A stretch of 17,258 nucleotides of DNA, taken from ZC4RG30 sp964396335. Lineage in GTDB: Bacteria; Pseudomonadota; Gammaproteobacteria; Steroidobacterales; Steroidobacteraceae. Where the stretch lies: assembly GCA_964396335.1 (NCBI GenBank), contig CAYNEX010000050.1, positions 1 to 17,258 on the forward strand, written 5' to 3'. The translations under genes were made by a program, and so were the position numbers. The notes beneath the pieces were generated by a model. The model was not told the DNA's origin. It ran no database searches and saw only the letters and a program-made list of their open reading frames with translations. Below are positions 1 to 6,157 of the stretch, one piece after another (positions within the stretch are counted from its first letter, which is position 1; each line of letters begins with the position of its first letter).

Positions 1-2
1 AG

Positions 3-1463
3 TTGAACCTCGGCACCCTCCCGGTGACGCGGCCGGCTGTTGTCCGCCCGGTGACCCGCATCGAAGCCATGGCGGAAGAGCTTTCCATTCCCGCAAGGTC
101 TGCACCGGGAGAGGGGCTCATCGAGCAGATCCTGTTTGCCCTGAAGCACGAAGGGACGGACTTGGCGCAGCTCGCCGCCATTTGCGCCCACGTGCCGGGT
201 GGCGATCTTCTTGCCGCCCTGCGCGCCCAGCCCACGGGTGGCTATCTGCGCAAGCTTTGCTACCTGTGGGAGCGTTTCACCGGGCAGCGCCTGGAAGACC
301 TGCCGCCGGAAGTGGGTGGGAAGGCTTACCCGCTGTTCGATCCGCAGAAGTACCTGACAGCGCCCGGCGCGCGCGATCCACGCTGGCGCATCGACTTCAA
401 CGGCCTGGGAGATTTCGGCCACTGCCCGACGGTGCGGCTCACGCCGGAAATCCAGCAGTGCCTGGCGCGTGATCCCCTGGCCGATGCGATGGATTACCTG
501 AAGAGCTTCGCGCCCACACAGCTGGAGCGGGTCCTGGGTTGGGCCTATCTGTCGGAAACCCGCAGCAGCTACGCGCTGGAGGGCGAAGCGCCGGGCGGCA
601 ACAAGGCCGAGGCCTTCGCGGAGGTTCTGCGCCACGCGCATGTACCGCATGACCTGACCGAGGAGTACCTCACGGGACTGCAGAACGTCGTGATGACGAA
701 TCCGTTCTCGCGAGAGGCGTCTTTCCGGACTCGGCAGAACTTCCTGGCCAACAGCGTGCCCGGCGCGGCTGGCGTGACCTATGTGCCGCCTCCGCAGGCG
801 GAAGTCCGGTCCCTCATGGAGAGCATTGATCGGCTCGCCAATGGCAAGCTCAGTCCGGCCATCCCTCCGCTGGTTCGGGCAACGCTCGTGTCATTCGGGT
901 TTGTGTTCGTGCACCCGTTCCTTGATGGCAACGGACGCCTGTCGCGGTTCCTTGCGCACTACACGCTCTGCCAGTCCGGCGCACTGCCGGACGGGCACAT
1001 ATTGCCCTTGTCCATTGCCATGAAACGCCATGAGGCTGGCTACCTCGCGGCACTCACTTCATTCTCCCGGCCGGCGCGTGACCTGTGGAGCGTCACCTGG
1101 ATCGACGGTGATGAGTTCCAGTTCGAGTTCCGCGGCCACCCGGCGATCTACCGCTACTGGGATGCGACAGACAGTGTGCGGTTCATGTATCGCATGGCCG
1201 ATGAGACGCTGCGCCATGACCTGCGCGGCGAGGTCGAGTTCCTCACCGCCTACGATGCGACGATCCGGGCCGTGGATGAGCGCTTCGATGTGCCGGGCAG
1301 TACGCTCTCGAGGCTCATTCGCATGGCATGGTCCAATGGCTGCACGATCTCGCAGAACCGCCGCAAGCAATTCGAGGAAATCGTGCAGCCGGAGGTGTTC
1401 GATTTCATCGAAACCAGCCTGCGCGGTTTCCGCAATCCTTCAGATCCGGTGGGGCAAGTGTGA
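3..1463 (+). CDS. Fic-domain protein (probable AMPylase), autoinhibited type; 5' end uncertain
   Basis: Fic enzymes usually transfer AMP from ATP to a hydroxyl of a target protein; the target here is unknown. The catalytic loop HPFLDGNGRLSR is complete at residues 304-315 (numbered from the TTG at 3), with the catalytic His304 and the phosphate-binding GNGR. About 110 residues upstream, S189-Y-A-L-E193-G194 fits the inhibitory helix motif [S/T]xxxE[G/N]. Its glutamate blocks productive ATP binding in class II Fic proteins, so this is probably a self-restrained enzyme rather than one needing a separate antitoxin. No antitoxin gene is seen downstream. The protein is about 486 aa, with an N-terminal helical region (residues 25-180) and a C-terminal extension of about 150 residues after the Fic core. 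The frame is open to the window edge, so the start may lie upstream; the ATG at 69 is an internal alternative. The Fic assignment is firm; the biological role is unknown. Confidence 0.9.
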   Translation: MNLGTLPVTRPAVVRPVTRIEAMAEELSIPARSAPGEGLIEQILFALKHEGTDLAQLAAICAHVPGGDLLAALRAQPTGGYLRKLCYLWERFTGQRLEDLPPEVGGKAYPLFDPQKYLTAPGARDPRWRIDFNGLGDFGHCPTVRLTPEIQQCLARDPLADAMDYLKSFAPTQLERVLGWAYLSETRSSYALEGEAPGGNKAEAFAEVLRHAHVPHDLTEEYLTGLQNVVMTNPFSREASFRTRQNFLANSVPGAAGVTYVPPPQAEVRSLMESIDRLANGKLSPAIPPLVRATLVSFGFVFVHPFLDGNGRLSRFLAHYTLCQSGALPDGHILPLSIAMKRHEAGYLAALTSFSRPARDLWSVTWIDGDEFQFEFRGHPAIYRYWDATDSVRFMYRMADETLRHDLRGEVEFLTAYDATIRAVDERFDVPGSTLSRLIRMAWSNGCTISQNRRKQFEEIVQPEVFDFIETSLRGFRNPSDPVGQV

Positions 1464-1520
1464 TGGCGCAAGTACCGCAACGGCCGCGGCCCATCGCCCT
1501 GCGCATCGAACCGCTGGATT

Positions 1521-1597
1521 TGGCGCGCCCGACTGGATTCGAACCAGTGACCCCTGCCTTCGGAGGGCAGTACTCTATCCAGCTGAGCTACGGGCGC
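1521..1597 (-). tRNA. tRNA-Arg (anticodon CCG), CCA encoded
   Basis: Read on the minus strand, the 77-nt sequence folds as a cloverleaf. The acceptor stem GCGCCCG pairs with CGGGCGC, followed by discriminator G and an encoded CCA at the 3' end (plus-strand TGG at 1521-1523). The D arm contains GCTCAGCTGGATAGAGT. The anticodon stem CTGCC/GGCAG closes the loop CTCCGAA, giving anticodon CCG, which reads the Arg codon CGG. The T arm is CTGGTTCGAATCCAG. The 5' end lies only 37 bp from the ddl start codon on the other strand, and the 3' end faces the fic gene. No T-tract terminator is seen just downstream. Confidence 0.97.
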
Positions 1598-1634
1598 CCG
1601 ATGCGGGTCGCCAAGGGTACTAAACGGCAGCCAT

Positions 1635-2705
1635 ATGCGCCAGAAAGTCCGGGTCGGCATCCTTTTCGGCGGGCAGTCCGCCGAGCATGAAATCTCCATC
1701 CTGTCCGCCCGCAACGTGCTGGCGGCGCTGGACCGCGACCGCTTCGAGCCGGTGCTGGTGGGCATCGACAAGGGCGGCCGCTGGCTGGCGCAGGATGAGC
1801 GGCGGCTGATCGAATCCTCGCGCGACCCGCGCGAGGTCCAGGTCCATCCGGGCCTGCCGGCGCCCATCGAGGAGGCTGCCGCCCGGGTCGACATCGTCTT
1901 CCCGGTGCTGCATGGCACGCTGGGCGAGGACGGCGCGATGCAGGGGCTGCTCGAGGTGGCCGGCATCCCCTATGTCGGCGCCGGCGTGCTGGGCAGTGCC
2001 GTGGGCATGGACAAGGACGTGATGAAACGCCTGCTGCGCGATGGGGGCCTCCCGATCGCAGGTTTCCACACCGTGCGCCGCGAGCGTTTCGCCGCCGATC
2101 CGGCCGGCACCTGCAGCCGGCTGCTGTCGCTGGGATTCCCGATGTTCGTGAAGCCGGCCAATGCCGGCTCGTCGGTGGGAGTCAGCAAGGTCACGCAGGC
2201 CGACCAGCTCGAAGCTGCCGTGCGCCATGCGCTGCAATTCGACACCAAGGCCATCGTCGAGGAAGGCATCGATGGCCGCGAGATCGAGCTGGCCGTGCTG
2301 GGCGGCGACCCGCCGGTGGTCTCGGTGGCCGGCGAGATCATCGTCGAGCACCCCGACGGCTTCTATTCCTACGACGCGAAATACCTGGACGAGAAGGGCG
2401 CCCGCCTGCAGATGCCCGCCGAACTCGCCCCCGCCGAACTGGCCGAGGCGCAGCAGGTCGCGCTGAAGACCTTCGAAGTGCTGGAATGCGATGGCATGGC
2501 GCGCGTCGACCTGTTCTTCTCGCGCGATGGCCGCTTCCTGGTCAACGAGATCAACACCATCCCCGGCTTCACGGCGATCTCGATGTATCCAAAGCTCTGG
2601 GAGCTCTCCGGCATCCCGCCCCGCGAGCTGGTGACGCGCCTGATCGAGCTCGGCCTGCAACGCGCGGAACAGCGTGCCGCCATCCGCCGCAACTTCGGCG
2701 CCTAG
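1635..2705 (+). CDS. ddlA: D-alanine--D-alanine ligase (DdlA-type)
   Basis: A cytoplasmic ATP-grasp enzyme that joins two D-alanines for the peptidoglycan stem peptide. It is 356 aa, closer to DdlA (about 364) than DdlB (about 306), and the opening VRVGILFGGQSAEHEIS is DdlA-like. Visible active-site features are E17 in SAEHEIS, the serine pair S179-S180 in KPANAGSSVG, the omega loop FYSYDAKY ending in Tyr250, and the Mg/ATP segment NEINTIPGFT. A Tyr at this last position marks D-Ala-D-Ala specificity; D-lactate ligases carry Phe and VanA-type enzymes differ. It is not in a division/cell-wall cluster here, so it stands alone. The start is set by alignment of the N-terminus; no clear Shine-Dalgarno precedes it. 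Its stop TAG overlaps the corA stop on the opposite strand. Confidence 0.95.
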   Translation: MRQKVRVGILFGGQSAEHEISILSARNVLAALDRDRFEPVLVGIDKGGRWLAQDERRLIESSRDPREVQVHPGLPAPIEEAAARVDIVFPVLHGTLGEDGAMQGLLEVAGIPYVGAGVLGSAVGMDKDVMKRLLRDGGLPIAGFHTVRRERFAADPAGTCSRLLSLGFPMFVKPANAGSSVGVSKVTQADQLEAAVRHALQFDTKAIVEEGIDGREIELAVLGGDPPVVSVAGEIIVEHPDGFYSYDAKYLDEKGARLQMPAELAPAELAEAQQVALKTFEVLECDGMARVDLFFSRDGRFLVNEINTIPGFTAISMYPKLWELSGIPPRELVTRLIELGLQRAEQRAAIRRNFGA

Positions 2706-3685
2706 AGCCAGCCCTTCCGACGGAACCACAGGTATGGCAGCACGGATGAGGCTGCCATCGCGCCCAGTGCCACCCAGAATCCGGCCGGGTGCTGCAGCGC
2801 CGGGATGTGCTCGAAGTTCATGCCGAACACCGCCCCGATCACCGACGGCGGCAGCAGCAGCACCGTCACCACCGAGAAGATCTTCAGGATGTTGTTCTGC
2901 TCGATGTTGATCATGCCCAGCGTGGCATCGAGGATGAAGTTCAGGTTGGTGGCGAGGAAGCTGGCATGGTCGCTCATCGCCACCACGTCCTTCGACAGGA
3001 TGCGCAGCCGGTCGCGATGCTCCGGCGGCATGTTGACGCTGGCCTGCTGCACGAACGCCAGCAGGCGCGCCAGGCTGGCGAGGCTCTCGCGCGCCTTGTT
3101 GATCAGGTCGCCGCCCTGGCCGATCTGTTCCAGCAGCTTGCGGTAGTCGCGCGACACGCGGTTGCTGGAGCCGCCGTTCATGGCGCGGCGGTTGAAGACC
3201 TCCGCCGAGGCCGCGTCGATGTCCGCGCCGACGCGTTCGATCACGTCGGCGATGCGTTCGATGATGAACTCGAGGATGCCGGCCAGCACGCCATGCGCGG
3301 TGGTGTTGGCCTGCGGGTGCCGCTCCGTGTGTGCCACGAAGCGCCGCATCGGCAGCGGATCCACATAGCGGTTGGTGACCAGCCGCGAGCCGCGCAGGAT
3401 GAAGGTGATCTGGCCGTTCTCCGGCAGCTGCGTATCCAGCCTTGTCACCACGGTGGCGGTCAGGTACAGCGCGCCGGCCTCTTCATACAACCGCGAGGAC
3501 GACTCGATCTCGCGCATTTCCTCGCGAGTCGGGATGTCGAGGCCGAGCCGCTGCTCGACCAGGCGTTCTTCCTCGGGGGTGGGCTCGAGCAGGTCGAGCC
3601 AGACGGCATCTTCGGGAAGGGGCGCATCGGGATTGCGTTCGATGCGCTTCAGGCCCGCCGGTACCAGGCTGTAGACGGAAAGCAT
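2702..3685 (-). CDS. corA: CorA-family magnesium/cobalt transporter
   Basis: An inner-membrane channel-like transporter for Mg2+ (also Co2+/Ni2+), active as a pentamer. It is 327 aa with a large acidic/helical cytoplasmic N-terminal domain (residues 1-265) rich in charged coiled-coil segments. Two C-terminal membrane helices follow, at about 268-287 and 302-321. The signature G288-M289-N290 sits at the end of helix 1 and forms the selectivity entrance. The protein ends RRKGWL, like the basic C-terminus of CorA proteins. The start ATG is preceded by GGAGG with a 6-nt spacer (plus-strand 3692-3696). It lies 69 nt downstream of the dsbA-like gene on the same strand and may be the last gene of that operon. 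It converges on ddlA with a 4-nt overlap. Confidence 0.93.
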   Translation of the reverse strand: MLSVYSLVPAGLKRIERNPDAPLPEDAVWLDLLEPTPEEERLVEQRLGLDIPTREEMREIESSSRLYEEAGALYLTATVVTRLDTQLPENGQITFILRGSRLVTNRYVDPLPMRRFVAHTERHPQANTTAHGVLAGILEFIIERIADVIERVGADIDAASAEVFNRRAMNGGSSNRVSRDYRKLLEQIGQGGDLINKARESLASLARLLAFVQQASVNMPPEHRDRLRILSKDVVAMSDHASFLATNLNFILDATLGMINIEQNNILKIFSVVTVLLLPPSVIGAVFGMNFEHIPALQHPAGFWVALGAMAASSVLPYLWFRRKGWL

Positions 3686-3691
3686 CGCAGG

Positions 3692-3712
3692 CCTCCGGCG
3701 GGTCGCCGCCGG
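3692..3712 (-). promoter_or_regulatory. GC-rich stem-loop overlapping the corA Shine-Dalgarno
   Basis: On the minus strand, CCGGCGG (3712-3706), loop CGAC, and CCGCCGG (3701-3695) form a perfect 7-bp GC hairpin. The last two bases of the stem are the first two of the corA ribosome binding site GGAGG (3696-3692). Folding could mask the site and lower translation, or expose it under some condition. No T-tract follows, so it is not an intrinsic terminator. The hairpin is seen directly; a regulatory role is inferred. Confidence 0.4.
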
Positions 3713-3754
3713 CCCGGGATGGCGCGGCGGCGGGTTCTTTCTCTACTTGAGCGC

Positions 3755-4603
3755 TCAGCGCTTCTCGGAAGCCACCAGGAAGTCGACCAGCTGCAGCAGC
3801 TGCTCGGCGCCGCCAGCCATCGAGCTGGTGGTGAAGTACTTGCCGTTGACGATGAGCACCGGCGTTTCTTCGATGCGGTAGCGGCGGGTCAGCTCCTCGG
3901 CGTTCTTCAGGCGCGTGCTGACGGCAAAGCCGTTGTACTCGCGGCGGAAGTCGGCCTCGTTGATGCCGTTGGCCTTGGCGAACGCCACCTGCAGGTCGGT
4001 GGTCTGCGCCTCGGTGTTGGCCACCAGCGGCTTGCCCTGGTTGTGGATCTGGTTGAAGGCCGCGCCCACCAGCTCGTTCTTCTTCAGCGCGTCGAGCGTG
4101 TAGATCAGCTTGCCCAGCAGGCGGTGGCTGGGTCCCCACATCACATGCTCCTGGCGGAACTTCACCCAGGCCGGCTGGCGGGCCTTCCAGGACTCGATGC
4201 GCGGATTCAGCGCGGCGCAGGCGCCGCAGTTCAGCCACATGAACTCGATCACCTCGACCTCACCCGGGCCGGCGTTGGTCGGCTGGGCGGGAACGATCGG
4301 GCGGTAGTGGGTGCCGGCCTTCCACGGGCCTTCCGGCAGCTGGGCGCTTTCGGGCATCGCTACCATGCGTTCCAGCGAGGAGTCGGCCGGCGCATCGGCG
4401 GCGGCCGTGCTGCCGGTGGATTCCTGCGCGGCGCTGGCGGCCTCGTCCAGGTCGGCCCCGGTCGCGGCGGTGGCCGGCGGCGGCGCTTCAGCCACCGGCG
4501 CGGCCGGAGCTGCTGCTGCTGCCTGCTCTTCGGTCTGGTTGGACTTCTGGCCACAGCCCGCAAGGGCAGCAGCCGCGGCAAAGACGAGCAGCAGTTTCTT
4601 CAT
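3755..4603 (-). CDS. dsbA: DsbA-family thiol:disulfide oxidoreductase, predicted lipoprotein
   Basis: Catalyses disulfide formation in exported proteins at the periplasmic side of the inner membrane. The thioredoxin-fold active site is C126-G-A-C129 within EFMWLNCGACAAL, and the cis-proline loop is T247-P248 in EETPVLIVNGKY. The N-terminus MKKLLLVFAAAAALAGC is a lipoprotein signal with lipobox LAGC (Cys17), so the enzyme should be lipid-anchored. Residues 20-80 form an Ala/Pro/Glu-rich linker that makes it 282 aa, longer than plain DsbA (about 210). The ATG at 4603 is preferred over the TTG three bases upstream: it overlaps the cytochrome stop as TGATG and has AGGGG about 8 nt upstream. Position next to cytochrome c4 and engB matches dsbA in Pseudomonas. 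The CGAC dipeptide is not the usual CPHC, so redox properties may differ. Confidence 0.88.
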   Translation of the reverse strand: MKKLLLVFAAAAALAGCGQKSNQTEEQAAAAAPAAPVAEAPPPATAATGADLDEAASAAQESTGSTAAADAPADSSLERMVAMPESAQLPEGPWKAGTHYRPIVPAQPTNAGPGEVEVIEFMWLNCGACAALNPRIESWKARQPAWVKFRQEHVMWGPSHRLLGKLIYTLDALKKNELVGAAFNQIHNQGKPLVANTEAQTTDLQVAFAKANGINEADFRREYNGFAVSTRLKNAEELTRRYRIEETPVLIVNGKYFTTSSMAGGAEQLLQLVDFLVASEKR

Positions 4604-5256
4604 CAACGCATCCCCTGGATATACGAAGCCAGATTGCGGCGATCCTCGGCGGTCAGGCGCTCGGCGATCGTGACCATCATCGCCGCGTTCGGGCCTGCCT
4701 GCGGACGGCCGGCATCATCCTTGTTGTAACGCGTGCCGGCAGCGTAGTCATTCAGCTGCTTGACCGTGTAGACCGAATGCTGGGCCTGCAGCGCCGGGTA
4801 ACCAGCAGCCGGCACGCCGCGGCCCACCGGGCCATGGCAGGCGGCGCAGGCCGGAATGCCGCGCGCGCCATCGCCCCAGCGGTACAGCTTCTCGCCCTCG
4901 GCCCAGTACGAGGGATCGGCCTCGTTGCCGTTCGGCGTCTGGATGGCGAAGTGCGCGGCCAGGTCCAGGATGTCCTGGTCGGTCAGGTCCTTGACCATCG
5001 GCTGCATCAGCGGCGAGGGCCGCAGGCCGTCGCGGATGCGCTTGATCTGGTCGGCGGAATAGGCGGCGTTCTGGCCCGCGATCACCGGCCAGTCCGGTGT
5101 CACGCTGTTGCCGTTGACGCCGTGGCAGGCCGTGCAGGTGGCTGCCTTGGTGGCGCCGGCTTCGGCATCCCCGCGCAGCGGCGCAGCGGTGTCGGCAGCC
5201 TGGGCGGTTCCTGCGAGCAGGCCCAGGGTCAGAAGGGCGGTGGCGGCAATCCTCAT
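4603..5256 (-). CDS. Diheme cytochrome c4, periplasmic
   Basis: A periplasmic electron carrier with two c-type hemes, typically feeding terminal oxidases. It is 217 aa. Residues 1-20 form a Sec signal peptide ending AQA. The two heme-binding sites are C41-T-A-C-H45 and C137-A-A-C-H141, one in each half of an internally duplicated protein. Methionines that could be the sixth ligands lie in MQPM (84-87) and AAMM (193-194). Size, signal and spacing fit cytochrome c4. The true start is the ATG at 5256; the frame remains open far upstream, but that stretch lies over engB and its promoter. The gene ends in TGATG, overlapping the dsbA-like start by one base, so the two are probably translationally coupled. 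The link with DsbA makes sense because heme attachment and disulfide chemistry share periplasmic cysteines. Confidence 0.94.
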   Translation of the reverse strand: MRIAATALLTLGLLAGTAQAADTAAPLRGDAEAGATKAATCTACHGVNGNSVTPDWPVIAGQNAAYSADQIKRIRDGLRPSPLMQPMVKDLTDQDILDLAAHFAIQTPNGNEADPSYWAEGEKLYRWGDGARGIPACAACHGPVGRGVPAAGYPALQAQHSVYTVKQLNDYAAGTRYNKDDAGRPQAGPNAAMMVTIAERLTAEDRRNLASYIQGMR

Positions 5257-5340
5257 GTGTCCGTAAGACTCCCAAAAAGACGGGCTGGAAAACCTGTCGA
5301 TTGTACACTGGCCCTCCGCCTTGCAGCCTGTCGCCAGCCC
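5257..5340. promoter_or_regulatory. Divergent promoter region between cytochrome c4 and engB
   Basis: An 84-bp gap separates the two divergent start codons and should hold both promoters. On the minus strand, TACAAT (5305-5300) matches five of six -10 consensus bases and would give a 5' leader of about 37 nt for the cytochrome gene. On the plus strand, the overlapping TACACT (5304-5309) is a weaker -10 candidate for engB. No good -35 is seen for either. A GGGAG lies 12 nt before the cytochrome ATG, a long spacing for a Shine-Dalgarno. Confidence 0.3.
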
Positions 5341-5964
5341 TTGAGCCAGTTCCCGGAAGTCCAATTCATCAAGAGCGTGGCCCTCCCGGGCCAGTTTCCC
5401 CCCGATGAGGGGTTCGAAGTGGCCGTCGCGGGCCGCTCCAATGCCGGCAAGTCCAGCGCCATCAATGCCGTGCTGGCCCGCAAGGGGCTGGCCAAGACCA
5501 GCCGCACCCCGGGCCGCACCCAGCTCTACAACTATTTCCAGCTGGCCGGCCCCTGGCGGATGGTCGACCTGCCCGGCTACGGCCATGCCTCGGTCAACGC
5601 CGCCACCCGGGCCACCTGGGGGCCGCTGGCCGATGCCCTGCAGCGCCGGCAGAGCTTCCGGGCCCTGCTGCTGGTGGTGGATATCCGCCGGGGGGTGGGG
5701 GAGCTGGACATGGCCATGCTCGACTGGGCCGACCAGCCGCCCGAGTTCGCGCATGTGCTGCTGGCCAAGGCCGACAAACTGCCCCGCGGCCAGGCGCTGA
5801 CCGCCCTGAAGGCGGCCGACAAGGAACTGGCCGGCCGGGCCAGCGTGCAGCTGTTTTCCGCCCACAAGGGCACCGGCCTCGAGGACGCGCGCAAGGTGCT
5901 GCGGCGCTGGATGGCTTCGACCAGCGGAAAGGGGCGGGAAAAAGAAATAACCCCGGCGGTGTGA
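5341..5964 (+). CDS. engB: Ribosome-assembly GTP-binding protein EngB (YsxC/YihA)
   Basis: A small TrmE-Era-type GTPase needed for 50S ribosome subunit assembly and usually essential. GTPase motifs in order (from the TTG at 5341): G1 GRSNAGKSS (31-39), G2 around T60 in TPGRTQL, G3 DLPGYG (76-81), G4 AKAD (142-145) and G5 FSA (172-174). G4 is normally TKAD; Ala replaces Thr, but the base-reading Lys and Asp are kept. Length 207 aa fits the family. The frame is open far upstream without an ATG nearby. The TTG gives nine residues before the conserved VQF segment, as in relatives, so it is the best start, though no strong Shine-Dalgarno precedes it. The last codons and stop lie within the stem-loop at 5951-5973. 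The stretch around the hydrophobic core and G1 leaves no doubt about identity. Confidence 0.93.
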   Translation: MSQFPEVQFIKSVALPGQFPPDEGFEVAVAGRSNAGKSSAINAVLARKGLAKTSRTPGRTQLYNYFQLAGPWRMVDLPGYGHASVNAATRATWGPLADALQRRQSFRALLLVVDIRRGVGELDMAMLDWADQPPEFAHVLLAKADKLPRGQALTALKAADKELAGRASVQLFSAHKGTGLEDARKVLRRWMASTSGKGREKEITPAV

Positions 5965-5973
5965 CCGCCGGGG
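5939..5973 (-). terminator. Intrinsic terminator for minus-strand transcription
   Basis: A perfect 10-bp GC-rich stem, CCCCGGCGGT / ACCGCCGGGG with a 3-nt loop (5951-5973), is followed on the minus strand by TTATTTCTTTTT (5950-5939). This is a canonical strong terminator for transcription coming from the diguanylate cyclase side. On the plus strand the stem is followed by CAAAAGTG, so it is not a good terminator for engB. The stem contains the engB stop codon. Confidence 0.85.
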
Positions 5974-6070
5974 CAAAAGTGCTGTCGGGCAGGTCTCGGT
6001 GCCGGACAGCAAACCCGCTCAGGGAGGGAAGCGGGGAGCGCTTGTGGCGCTCAAGTAGTTTGAGTGAGCT
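5939..6070 (-). ncRNA. Candidate small RNA at the polA/engB junction, C-rich loop, intrinsic terminator
   Basis: On the minus strand this non-coding stretch holds three consecutive stem-loops before the terminator hairpin. GAGCGC/GCGCTC has loop CACAA (6052-6036). CCCGCT/AGCGGG has the pyrimidine loop TCCCTCCCTG (6035-6014). TGCTGTC/GACAGCA has an inner 4-bp stem (6011-5980). The terminator occupies 5973-5939. A C-rich loop can pair with G-rich ribosome binding sites. The position, between the polA side and convergent engB and read in the polA direction, matches Spot 42 (spf) in E. coli and ErsA in Pseudomonas. The Xanthomonas sRNA sX13, from memory, also has C-rich loops. The 5' end is unknown: no convincing promoter is seen, and a further inverted repeat CCCGGAA/TTCCGGG (6106-6075) may be its first stem. 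It could instead be a processed 3' UTR of the diguanylate cyclase mRNA. Confidence 0.55.
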
Positions 6071-6157
6071 GCCCCCCGGAAGTTCCTTCACAGCACGTTT
6101 TCCGGGTTAAAGAATCGTCACCGAGGATTTGCTGCGGGATGCCCGCGGCGTGCGCTC

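Noticed and set aside
2789..4729. Long plus-strand open frame (646 codons) opposite corA and dsbA
   Set aside because: Antisense to two recognised genes, low-complexity composition, and it crosses the corA-dsbA gap. A GC-driven artefact.
4777..5340. Upstream extension of the engB frame
   Set aside because: It is antisense to the cytochrome c4 gene, has no family similarity, and would almost triple the N-terminus of a GTPase of about 207 aa.
5257..6012. Upstream extension of the cytochrome c4 frame
   Set aside because: It lies antisense to engB and would bury the signal peptide. The ATG at 5256 begins a normal Sec signal sequence.
6061..6157. c-di-GMP riboswitch near the diguanylate cyclase
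   Set aside because: The region is downstream of the cyclase and I recognise no GEMM-type core; the visible stems fit an sRNA better.
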